DNA of 64,000 nt from an uncultured Porphyromonadaceae bacterium (GTDB taxonomy: Bacteria; Bacteroidota; Bacteroidia; Bacteroidales; Muribaculaceae), in contig CAMWSS010000005.1 in NCBI GenBank assembly GCA_947177035.1, positions 25,411 to 89,410 of the forward strand, in the 5' to 3' direction. Numbering within the stretch: position 1 is the stretch's first letter; the number at the start of each line of letters is the position of its first letter. The notes under the pieces are model-generated. The model ran no database searches. It was not told the origin of the DNA and worked only from the letters and a program-made list of their open reading frames with translations. The position numbers and the translations under genes are program-made. Shown here piece after piece: positions 39,030-47,173 of the stretch.

Positions 39030-40142
39030 ATGCAAAGGCAAATGAAGCCATATGATTCGCCGGCCGAACAGGCATTCTTCGAACTGGTGCGCTGCGGCAT
39101 GCTCGACTCGGAGCCTGACGCGGCACTCTTTGCCGCGCTCGGAGCCGAAGGGTGGAGTGCCGTCTCCGACATGGCCCGGCGCCAGACCGTCAGCGGCATC
39201 TGCTACTCGGCCTTCTGCCGCCTGCCGGGCGGCCTTCTGCCCCCCCACGAGCTGCTCACGCGGTGGGTGGCACGCGTCAACGCCATCGAAACGGCCAACC
39301 GCAGAATGTCGGCGGCCCTTGTCAGGCTGGTCGAGGTCATGCGCGCCTCAGGCCTTAGCCCCATTGTCCAGAAGGGACTGTCGGTGTCGCGTTTCTACCC
39401 TGCGCCCGAACTGCGTGAGTGCGGCGACATTGACCTGTGGCTCCCTGCCGCGCAATTTGCCCGCGGGGTCGCCGTCGCCGCCGGCTTCGATCCCAACCTC
39501 AGACGCAACCCCGACAGCAGCGTCTCGTTCGTCTGCGGAGGCTTCATCGTCGAGCTACACAAGAGCCTGGTCAACATTTCCAGACCGCGTGCGGCGCGAC
39601 GCCTTGACGCCATCATCGGGCGCATGTGTGCCGCCGGAACCGGCCATTCTCCCGTTCCGTCGCCTCCTCCGATGCTCGAGCTGCTGCTCATCGCCGTCCA
39701 CATCATGCGCCACGCCTTCGGCACCGGTGTCGGACTGCGGCAGATCTGCGACTATATCTGCGCATGCCGTGCACTGGCGGGAGCCTACTCGCCCGACGAA
39801 TTCGCCGCAACCTGCCGCGAGCTCGGCATCTCGCGCTGGATCGCCATGCTCAACAGGCTGTCGGCCCTCTACTTCGGCGTTCCTGCCGAAATCCTTCCTC
39901 CCTCGGGACTCGACGGTGCCGACGCCGGCGCCATCTCCCCTGTGCCTCTGATGGAGATTATCCGCCAAGGCGGTAACTTCGGACACCATCTGCCCGGCCG
40001 CTCAGACAAAAAAGGCTTGCGCCACAGCAAGCTCCACACCGCCGCAATGTTTGTCAGGCGTGCGCGTTTCGCCGCATCCGTTGCTCCCGCCGAAGCCATG
40101 TGGGCATTCATCCGCCTCGCCTTCGGCCAGATATATTGCTGA
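39030..40142 (+). CDS. nucleotidyltransferase-like protein (NTP_transf_5-type)
   Basis: IVQKGLSVSRFYPAPELRECGDIDLWLP (G..DIDL NTase signature). Confidence 0.75.
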   Translation: MQRQMKPYDSPAEQAFFELVRCGMLDSEPDAALFAALGAEGWSAVSDMARRQTVSGICYSAFCRLPGGLLPPHELLTRWVARVNAIETANRRMSAALVRLVEVMRASGLSPIVQKGLSVSRFYPAPELRECGDIDLWLPAAQFARGVAVAAGFDPNLRRNPDSSVSFVCGGFIVELHKSLVNISRPRAARRLDAIIGRMCAAGTGHSPVPSPPPMLELLLIAVHIMRHAFGTGVGLRQICDYICACRALAGAYSPDEFAATCRELGISRWIAMLNRLSALYFGVPAEILPPSGLDGADAGAISPVPLMEIIRQGGNFGHHLPGRSDKKGLRHSKLHTAAMFVRRARFAASVAPAEAMWAFIRLAFGQIYC

Positions 40143-40145
40143 AAA

Positions 40146-41066
40146 ATGACTCCCGACCTCCGACTCCGCATCGGGCCTCTGGGCCTCCGCCTCGCCGGCA
40201 TGCCCTGGACTCCCGCCACGATTCCCGCCAACTTCCGTCCGTTTCTCGACGCGGCCGACGACCCCGCCGCGACACAGCTTGCCGTCGACTGCTCCGGATG
40301 CCTCCCGGCCATTCCGGCCGACGCTCCGCTCTCGTCGTCGTGCAACGACCTGGGCCGTGCCGAACTGTTTCGTGCCGCCGACGGCCGCTCTTGGCTTGTG
40401 GCGCTCACTCCCGCTCCGGGCCATCCCGCCCGGGTCATGATCATCGACCCCTCGCTTGCCTCGGCGCGCCTGTGGCTCCTCTCCCCCTCCGACCCCTGGG
40501 CCGACTTTGTCATCGACTCCATGTCGCGCATCTTCTTCTCTCAGTTTGCCGCCTCGCGCGGCGCCCTGATGCTCCACGCCTCGGCCGTTGCCTGCTCGGA
40601 CCGCGCCTTCCTCTTCATGGGCCGGAGCGGAACCGGCAAGAGCACCCACTCGCGCCTGTGGCTCAGCGAATTCCCCGGCTCGCAACTGATCAACGACGAC
40701 TGCCCGCTCGTGGCGCCTGCCGCCTCGGGCTGCGGCTTCAACGTCTGCGGCACCCCCTGGAGCGGCAAAACGCCATGCTGGCGCCGCGTCTCGGTCGCCC
40801 TGGCCGGGGTGGCCCGGCTCCGTCAGGCGCCCGCCAACCGCTTCATCCCAACATCGGGCGTCGACTCCTTCGTCGCCTTCATTCCAGGCATGTCGGTCAT
40901 CACCTCCGACCGCGCTCTCTATGCCGCGGCTTCGTCAACAGCCCTGAACCTGCTTGACTCCGTCGCGGCCGGCATCCTCGAATGCCTCCCCGACCGGCAG
41001 GCCGCCCTGCTGTGCCGCCAGTCACTCGACAGAACTCACTCATCAATCACCATTTCAAACAAATGA
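40146..41066 (+). CDS. HprK-like (HPr kinase-related) P-loop protein
   Basis: Walker A FLFMGRSGTGKSTHSRLW; LINDDCPLV; LMLHASAV typical of HprK-related kinases. Confidence 0.75.
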   Translation: MTPDLRLRIGPLGLRLAGMPWTPATIPANFRPFLDAADDPAATQLAVDCSGCLPAIPADAPLSSSCNDLGRAELFRAADGRSWLVALTPAPGHPARVMIIDPSLASARLWLLSPSDPWADFVIDSMSRIFFSQFAASRGALMLHASAVACSDRAFLFMGRSGTGKSTHSRLWLSEFPGSQLINDDCPLVAPAASGCGFNVCGTPWSGKTPCWRRVSVALAGVARLRQAPANRFIPTSGVDSFVAFIPGMSVITSDRALYAAASSTALNLLDSVAAGILECLPDRQAALLCRQSLDRTHSSITISNK

Positions 41067-41857
41067 AATCATTTAAAAACACTTGTTACGCACTGCTCAT
41101 TCTGCTTTGCGCCGCCATGCTCGGAGGCTGCCGTTCGCAGAAAGACTACCTCTATCTGGCCGATATGACCGATGAGCAGGGCTATGCCGTCACCCACCGT
41201 TACCAGCCGCGCATCCAGCGCAACGACCGGCTCAAGATCACCGTCAGCTGCAAAAACCCCGAACTGGCCGTGCCATTCAACGTCACCCCAGGCGCCCTCA
41301 AGGTCACCGAAACCGGTAAAGTGGGCAGCAGCGCCGAGATCCAGTCATATCGCGTCGACAACGACGGCGACATCAACTTCCCCGTCCTCGGCAAACTCTA
41401 CATTGCCGGACTCACACTGACCGACGCCGAAGAGATGATCCGCTCGCGCATCATCGACGGAAACTACATCAAAGACCCGATCGTCTCCATCGAGTTCAAA
41501 AACTTCCACTACACGGTGCTCGGCGCCGCGGCCGGAAACGGCACATACACCTCCGACGGCGACCAGGTCACCATTCTCGAGGCCATTGCCCAGGCCGGCG
41601 ACCTCGCCTCAAACGCCGACCTCGGCAAAATCGCCGTGATCCGCGAGGAGGGAAACACCCGCACGGTCCACACCGTCGACATCCGCAGCTCCGACATCTT
41701 CAACTCGCCTGCATTCTACCTTGCCCAAAACGACATTGTCTACGTCCGTCCCAAACGCCCAAAAAGCGAAAACAAAGCCAACTTCCTGCAGTGGCTCACC
41801 GTGGCCCTCTCTGTAGTCACCGCCACAACATCCGTGATCTGGGTCACGAAACGATAA
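41063..41857 (+). CDS. polysaccharide export lipoprotein (Wza-like)
   Basis: Lipobox LCAAMLGGC; SLBB/export domain INFPVLGKLYIAGLTLTDAEEMI; YVRPK; C-terminal TM. Confidence 0.92.
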   Translation: MKSFKNTCYALLILLCAAMLGGCRSQKDYLYLADMTDEQGYAVTHRYQPRIQRNDRLKITVSCKNPELAVPFNVTPGALKVTETGKVGSSAEIQSYRVDNDGDINFPVLGKLYIAGLTLTDAEEMIRSRIIDGNYIKDPIVSIEFKNFHYTVLGAAAGNGTYTSDGDQVTILEAIAQAGDLASNADLGKIAVIREEGNTRTVHTVDIRSSDIFNSPAFYLAQNDIVYVRPKRPKSENKANFLQWLTVALSVVTATTSVIWVTKR

Positions 41858-41890
41858 CCTTTTCCACATATATATTCCATTCTTAAACCA

Positions 41891-44296
41891 GTGTCAATGT
41901 CACCCGACAATCAACCCCGATTCTCAAAAGGGCCCAACCTTGCCGACATTCTCCTCTACCTGCTCTCGAAGTGGCCGTGGTATCTGCTTTCACTGCTGAT
42001 CTGCCTCTCCTTCGCGTGGTATCGCTCGGCAACCGCCCCGCAGGTCTTCTATGCTCAGACCAAAGTGATCATCAAAGACCCGTCGAACAAGACGTCGACC
42101 GGCGGTTTTGACCGCTACGACAATTCCATCAACCGCGTCAACGTCACCAATGAGATCCTCCAGTTCCGGTCAAAACGCCTGCTGCAGGAAGTGGTGGGAC
42201 GAACGCGGGCCGACGTGCGCTACACAACGCGCCGCGGACTCCGCACCGTCAACATCTATGGCGAGACCCCCGTCGAGATCATATTCCCGACGATCAGTCC
42301 CCGAGCCGGAATCGCCTTCTCCCTCACTCCGGTCGACTCCGTCTCGGCCCGCATCACGGTGGTCCGCGACGACCAGGAGAGCCACACGTCAGTGCCATAT
42401 GGCTCCGTCTGCAAAATCGAAGACACAGACATCATCGTCAACAAAACCCGCGACATGTCGCCTCAATGGTATGGCCGCGAGATCCGGATTGTCAAAGTGC
42501 CCGAATTCCAGGCCGTCAACGAACTTTCATCCCACCTGGGCATACGCCAGGAGGAAAAAGACGGAACCATCATCAACATCGCCGTCACCTCAGGCTCGCG
42601 CGAACTCGACATCAGGATTCTCGACACAATAATCGAGGTCTACAACGAAGAGTCCATCAACGACAAGAACCAGGTGGCAGTCAACACCGCCAAATTCATC
42701 GACGAGCGACTCCGCATCATCGGAAGCGAGCTCGGCGGAGTGGAAAACGAACTCGAATCCTACAGGCGCGACAATCAGGTGGTCAACATCGGTTCGATGA
42801 CCGCGCGCTACATGAACGAGTCTGCCCGCTACAACGCCGACGCCCTTCTCTATGACACACAGCTCCGCATCGCCACCTTCATCAAGGAATACCTGACCGA
42901 TCCAGCCCGCGCCAACGACCTGATCCCGACCAACCTCGGTGTCAACGACCAGGCCATCGAGAGCCAGATCTCACACTATAACTCCGTCAAACTCCAGCGC
43001 GACAGGCTCATCGGCGAAAGCTCCGAAGCCAACCCCGTCATCGAGGAGCTGACAAACACCATGCAGGAACTGCGCAAAAACATTCTCAGCGGAGTCGACA
43101 ACATCATCACCTCCGTAAAGGTCAAGCGCAGCGACGCCCGCGAATATGAAGGAGCCGCCGAATCGCGCATTGCCTCCATTCCCCGCAAGGAGCGCGAAAT
43201 CCTCTCCATCGAGCGCCAGCAGAAAATCAAGGAGTCGCTCTATCTCTTCCTGCTCAACCGCCGCGAAGAAAACGCCCTCTCGCAGGCTATGGCCGACAAC
43301 AACGCCCGCATCATCGACGGACCCGAAGGCAGCGTGGTCATGATCTCCCCGCGCCGCGACCGCATCATGATGCTCGGCGGACTGGCCGGTGCCTTCATCC
43401 CGACAGTAATCCTGCTGCTCGCTGCATTCATGAACACCAAAGTCCGCGGACGCCGCGACATCAAAGAGGCCGTCTCGGTGCCGTTTCTCGGCGAAGTGCC
43501 CTTCAACGCAATGATGAACCGCAAACGCCGTTCGCTGCTGACCGGACCGAAAGCCCATGCCGACCGCCAGCAACTGATGCAATCGCTGACCGGCGACGCT
43601 TTCCGCATCGTCATGGCCAACATCGCCATGATGACAAAAAGCAACGGACGCGACGCCAAAGTGCTGATGACAACCTCATTCCGCGAAGGCGCCGGCAAAA
43701 CATACTCCACCATCAACATTGCCGAAGCCATCGCCGCCGGAAGCAAGCGGGTGGTCCTCGTTGACCTCGACATACGCAAAGGCACGCTCTCAAGGCGCGA
43801 AAACATGGCCGCAAACAAAATCGGAATCACAAACTATCTCTATGACGACACCGTGACCGTCGACGACATAATCGAGCGTCGCGACGGACGCCCCGACATA
43901 ATCCCGTCGGGAATCGTGCCGCCAAACCCCGTCGAACTGCTCAACAGCCCAAGGCTCGACGCACTCTTTGCCGAACTGCGCCGGCGATATGACTTCATTG
44001 TCGTCGACTCGGTGCCGGTCGGCATGGTGGCCGACGCCACTGTCAGCTGCCGCATTTCCGATCTCACCCTCTTCATTGTCAGGGTCGGCAGTCTCGACCG
44101 TCGCCAGCTCCCCGAAATCCAGGCCCTCTATGACGAAGGCTCGCTCGGACGCTTCGGCATAATCCTCAACGGCGTTTCGCTCAACAGCGGCCAAGGCTAT
44201 GGCTATGGTTACGGCTATGGCTATGGCTACGGATATGGTTATGGCTATGGTTACGGCCACAAACACAAGCGCCGCCGCTTTCGTCTGAAATTCTAA
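41891..44296 (+). CDS. polysaccharide co-polymerase/BY-kinase (Wzc-like)
   Basis: Wzz N-term, Walker A-like TSFREGAGKTYSTINIA, VVLVDLDIRKGTLS, DFIVVDSVPVG; Tyr-rich (GY)10 tail. Confidence 0.93.
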   Translation: MSMSPDNQPRFSKGPNLADILLYLLSKWPWYLLSLLICLSFAWYRSATAPQVFYAQTKVIIKDPSNKTSTGGFDRYDNSINRVNVTNEILQFRSKRLLQEVVGRTRADVRYTTRRGLRTVNIYGETPVEIIFPTISPRAGIAFSLTPVDSVSARITVVRDDQESHTSVPYGSVCKIEDTDIIVNKTRDMSPQWYGREIRIVKVPEFQAVNELSSHLGIRQEEKDGTIINIAVTSGSRELDIRILDTIIEVYNEESINDKNQVAVNTAKFIDERLRIIGSELGGVENELESYRRDNQVVNIGSMTARYMNESARYNADALLYDTQLRIATFIKEYLTDPARANDLIPTNLGVNDQAIESQISHYNSVKLQRDRLIGESSEANPVIEELTNTMQELRKNILSGVDNIITSVKVKRSDAREYEGAAESRIASIPRKEREILSIERQQKIKESLYLFLLNRREENALSQAMADNNARIIDGPEGSVVMISPRRDRIMMLGGLAGAFIPTVILLLAAFMNTKVRGRRDIKEAVSVPFLGEVPFNAMMNRKRRSLLTGPKAHADRQQLMQSLTGDAFRIVMANIAMMTKSNGRDAKVLMTTSFREGAGKTYSTINIAEAIAAGSKRVVLVDLDIRKGTLSRRENMAANKIGITNYLYDDTVTVDDIIERRDGRPDIIPSGIVPPNPVELLNSPRLDALFAELRRRYDFIVVDSVPVGMVADATVSCRISDLTLFIVRVGSLDRRQLPEIQALYDEGSLGRFGIILNGVSLNSGQGYGYGYGYGYGYGYGYGYGYGHKHKRRRFRLKF
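44195..44254 (+). repeat. in-frame hexanucleotide repeat (GGN-TAY)x10 encoding (GY)10
   Basis: Read directly: ggctat/ggttac/ggatat variants, 10 units of 6 bp at the 3' end of the wzc-like gene. Confidence 0.95.
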
Positions 44297-44337
44297 AATA
44301 AACACATAAAATCTAACTAACTAAACAACACAGAGCT

Positions 44338-44541
44338 ATGAAAGGTAAAAAAATCTATCAGCAGCCAGAAACCGTTGTGACCCGCGTGGAGCTTGAAAGC
44401 CCCATCTGCAGCGGCTCGACCGAAATCGAGGCAACGTCGCCCGGAGCAACAACCACGTCTCAGAAAATCAATGATTCTTTCAGTTCCGACAACAGTTTCG
44501 GTGATGGAACAGGCTGGGATAATGTAACTATCGGTAACTAA
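44338..44541 (+). CDS. 67-aa leader-like peptide
   Basis: ATG after A-rich upstream; MKGKKIYQQPETVVTRVELESPICSGS resembles common Bacteroidales KK-x-Y-x-x-P small peptides. Confidence 0.6.
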   Translation: MKGKKIYQQPETVVTRVELESPICSGSTEIEATSPGATTTSQKINDSFSSDNSFGDGTGWDNVTIGN

Positions 44542-44555
44542 TAACCCCAACAAAT

Positions 44556-46895
44556 ATGAAAAATAATAAACTTTATGCCCTTTTCGGAGTCGCTTGCGTT
44601 CTGACTCTCGGCGCCTGCTCCGACGATGATATCATCAAAGGGTCTCATGCCGGCACCGGACAGGAGGTCAACTTCGGCGCCCAGCTTGACAGATCCAAGT
44701 CAAGAACAACATATGGCGAAGAAACAAACGGCGCTTTCCCCATCTACTGGAACACCGAGGACCAGGGTTTCGACAAAATCTTTATCTCCGCACCCAATGC
44801 TCTGAAAGGCCGCAACCAGGCTTTCTTCTCAGTGCGTCCCGTCGAGGACAAGACCGCTCCGGCTGCTGTCGTGAAGATCGGCGAAAGCGGTATCCAGTGG
44901 GGCGACCAGGCTACCAAATTCTACGGTTTCTATCCCGGCAACGAAAACTTCAACCTCTCGGCTGCCGACAATACCGTGACCGCCACCCTTCCCGGTAACC
45001 AGACCATCACCTTTGACTATAAGCTCGACCCCAATGAAACGTCGGGACATGTGTATAAGACCAATCCCGATATGTCGTGCGTAATGATGGTGGCCCAGAC
45101 TGGCGATATCGAGCCGACCGATCGAGCGATCGGTCTGCAGTTTGAGCCGCTCTCCACCGTGATCGACGTGACGGTATCTGGTCCTACAAGAGACAATGTG
45201 ACCAATCCATATCACGTCACATCGGTGTCGGTAATTTCTGACAATGCTGCCATCTGCGGTAAATTCACCTATGATTACGACACAAAGACAGTCACTCCCG
45301 ATCCTGCTCCCGGTGACTCGATGATTACAGTCCGCACCATGGGTCTGGATTCTCAGGGCAACTATGTGGGTGTTCCACTGCGCACCGGTCAGACGTTGAA
45401 CGTGAAAATCAGCATGCTCCCATATACCGATGTCGAAAAGATCAACCTTAAGGTCCAGGTGACCACCGCCGACTCCAAAATCTGGACAAAGACCCTTGAA
45501 ACCGCTAATCTTGCCGCCGGTCAGATAAACCCTGTAACTCTTCCGCAACTTGTTGCAAGTGCAGCCAAGCTGGATTACTCGCGCTGGATCTCCCAGCTTG
45601 ACCCTCGTATCTACATCAGCGAGGTATCGCTCCCCGGCTCCGCACTTGCCTTCAACATCAACGGCTATATGGCCCCGGGTAATGAGAATCAGTGCACACA
45701 GTTCGGATCGATTGACCAGCAGTTTGCAGCTGGCATACGTGCCTTCCAGGGACATATCTGGATGGGCGGAGACGGTCAGTTGGTGTTCACAACCTCAAAC
45801 GGTAACAACACAAACATTACATTGAGGCGCGTTTGCTCGCGTCTGCAGGAAGAAATGGAAAAATCCCATTCTCATGGCTTCTGTGTGCTTCTGCTCTCGG
45901 ACTATGAAATAGCTGGTTCAGGTTATACGTTAAATGATGTTTATGATCGCTTACAGGACGTGACCGCTGAGCTTCAGCAACAAAACATCCTTGCTCCGGA
46001 CATCACGCCTCAAACGACCATTGCAGATGTCCGAGGCAAGATTATCCTCAAACTGCAGCTGAATGCTAGTGTGATAGACACTGGCAACGGTTTGCAAACT
46101 CATCCTAAGCGAACCAATACTGCCTTGGAAGACCTGCAAACTATATGGCAAAACCTTGCGATCAGTGGATCCGAGCAGACCAAAGCATTATTCAATATCT
46201 GGACACCAGCTGCTGGCTCTAATGTGTTCTATTCACCTATGACATTTGGCACTATCGGTACATATACATTCACTCCCGCAAGTCGAGATTTGTTATATAA
46301 TTATACACGGGCTGTTATCACTCCGATAACGCCAGGTATCGCTGTGGAGTCTGCAAAATACTGGGCTTCAGTCGCAGGTGCAAGGGAGATAGGTAATCTA
46401 AACATCACAAGCACTAATAATATTGATATGAGCAACGCTAACAAGATGTGGTATATATATAATGAGCAGGCTAATGCAGGAAACAACATCAGCCAATGTA
46501 AGACGAATATAACAAACATGGTAAACGCGATCCCCGCCACCTATACCGGTAAGTTATATAACAAATTCTATATGACTTGGGTCGGAGGAGCAGGTTCCAA
46601 CCATGGCAGATCTGTGAAGAATCAGCTGAACGCAGATTGGTTGAGCAAGACAGAAACGGCAAGCAAAGTGGGTGAGAATTATCCTCTCGGATGGGTTCTG
46701 TTCAATGATGTCACCGACCATTTCAACGATACAATTGCAGGTGATAAATTGACACAAAAATGCATCGAGCGTGTGATCAACCAGAACACCAAGGAAGGAT
46801 TTATTCTTGAGCGCGACCGCACCCAGACAATCACTCCCGCGGTAGCGCCTACCGGCGACGTGAAGGGCACTAAGCCTGCCGGCCCGATTTTCTGA
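44556..46895 (+). CDS. fimbrillin-like lipoprotein fused to PI-PLC-like domain
   Basis: Lipobox VLTLGACSDDD; fimbrillin-type N-term; RWISQLDPRIYISEVSLPGSALAF...QQFAAGIRAFQGHI aligns to PI-PLC X-domain pattern. Confidence 0.7.
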   Translation: MKNNKLYALFGVACVLTLGACSDDDIIKGSHAGTGQEVNFGAQLDRSKSRTTYGEETNGAFPIYWNTEDQGFDKIFISAPNALKGRNQAFFSVRPVEDKTAPAAVVKIGESGIQWGDQATKFYGFYPGNENFNLSAADNTVTATLPGNQTITFDYKLDPNETSGHVYKTNPDMSCVMMVAQTGDIEPTDRAIGLQFEPLSTVIDVTVSGPTRDNVTNPYHVTSVSVISDNAAICGKFTYDYDTKTVTPDPAPGDSMITVRTMGLDSQGNYVGVPLRTGQTLNVKISMLPYTDVEKINLKVQVTTADSKIWTKTLETANLAAGQINPVTLPQLVASAAKLDYSRWISQLDPRIYISEVSLPGSALAFNINGYMAPGNENQCTQFGSIDQQFAAGIRAFQGHIWMGGDGQLVFTTSNGNNTNITLRRVCSRLQEEMEKSHSHGFCVLLLSDYEIAGSGYTLNDVYDRLQDVTAELQQQNILAPDITPQTTIADVRGKIILKLQLNASVIDTGNGLQTHPKRTNTALEDLQTIWQNLAISGSEQTKALFNIWTPAAGSNVFYSPMTFGTIGTYTFTPASRDLLYNYTRAVITPITPGIAVESAKYWASVAGAREIGNLNITSTNNIDMSNANKMWYIYNEQANAGNNISQCKTNITNMVNAIPATYTGKLYNKFYMTWVGGAGSNHGRSVKNQLNADWLSKTETASKVGENYPLGWVLFNDVTDHFNDTIAGDKLTQKCIERVINQNTKEGFILERDRTQTITPAVAPTGDVKGTKPAGPIF

Positions 46896-46908
46896 TTGAA
46901 GCAACAGG

Positions 46909-46923
46909 GGGTCTATAAGACCC
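46909..46923. repeat. hairpin gggtct-ata-agaccc
   Basis: Perfect 6-bp stem read from sequence. Confidence 0.7.
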
Positions 46924-46937
46924 GATATGATCAGCGA

Positions 46938-46954
46938 CCCTACATTGCGTAGGG
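46938..46954. repeat. hairpin ccctac-attgc-gtaggg
   Basis: Perfect 6-bp stem read from sequence. Confidence 0.7.
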
Positions 46955-47002
46955 GTTAAGTGGCAACGCGCCCAGGTGTGTCCAGGTTATCCAGAACTAT
47001 GA

Positions 47003-47023
47003 CATACTACATACTACATACTA
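47003..47023. repeat. tandem repeat (catacta)x3
   Basis: Three exact 7-bp units. Confidence 0.9.
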
Positions 47024-47173
47024 CTACTTAATATGTCCCCGGATGCGCCGGGGCGCGTTGCTTTTCTCTTTCGTCACTCTACCCGCCTTCATCATGAACG
47101 GAGGCGGATCACACGATGGGCGCTCAGTCACCCATCCGGTCATTTACTTTTTTTCACAACCAAACCTCACTTT

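Noticed and set aside
39052-39951. 299-aa alternate-frame ORF over the nucleotidyltransferase gene
   Set aside because: Ser/Pro/Ala/Arg-rich shadow frame; the overlapping frame carries the NTase signature
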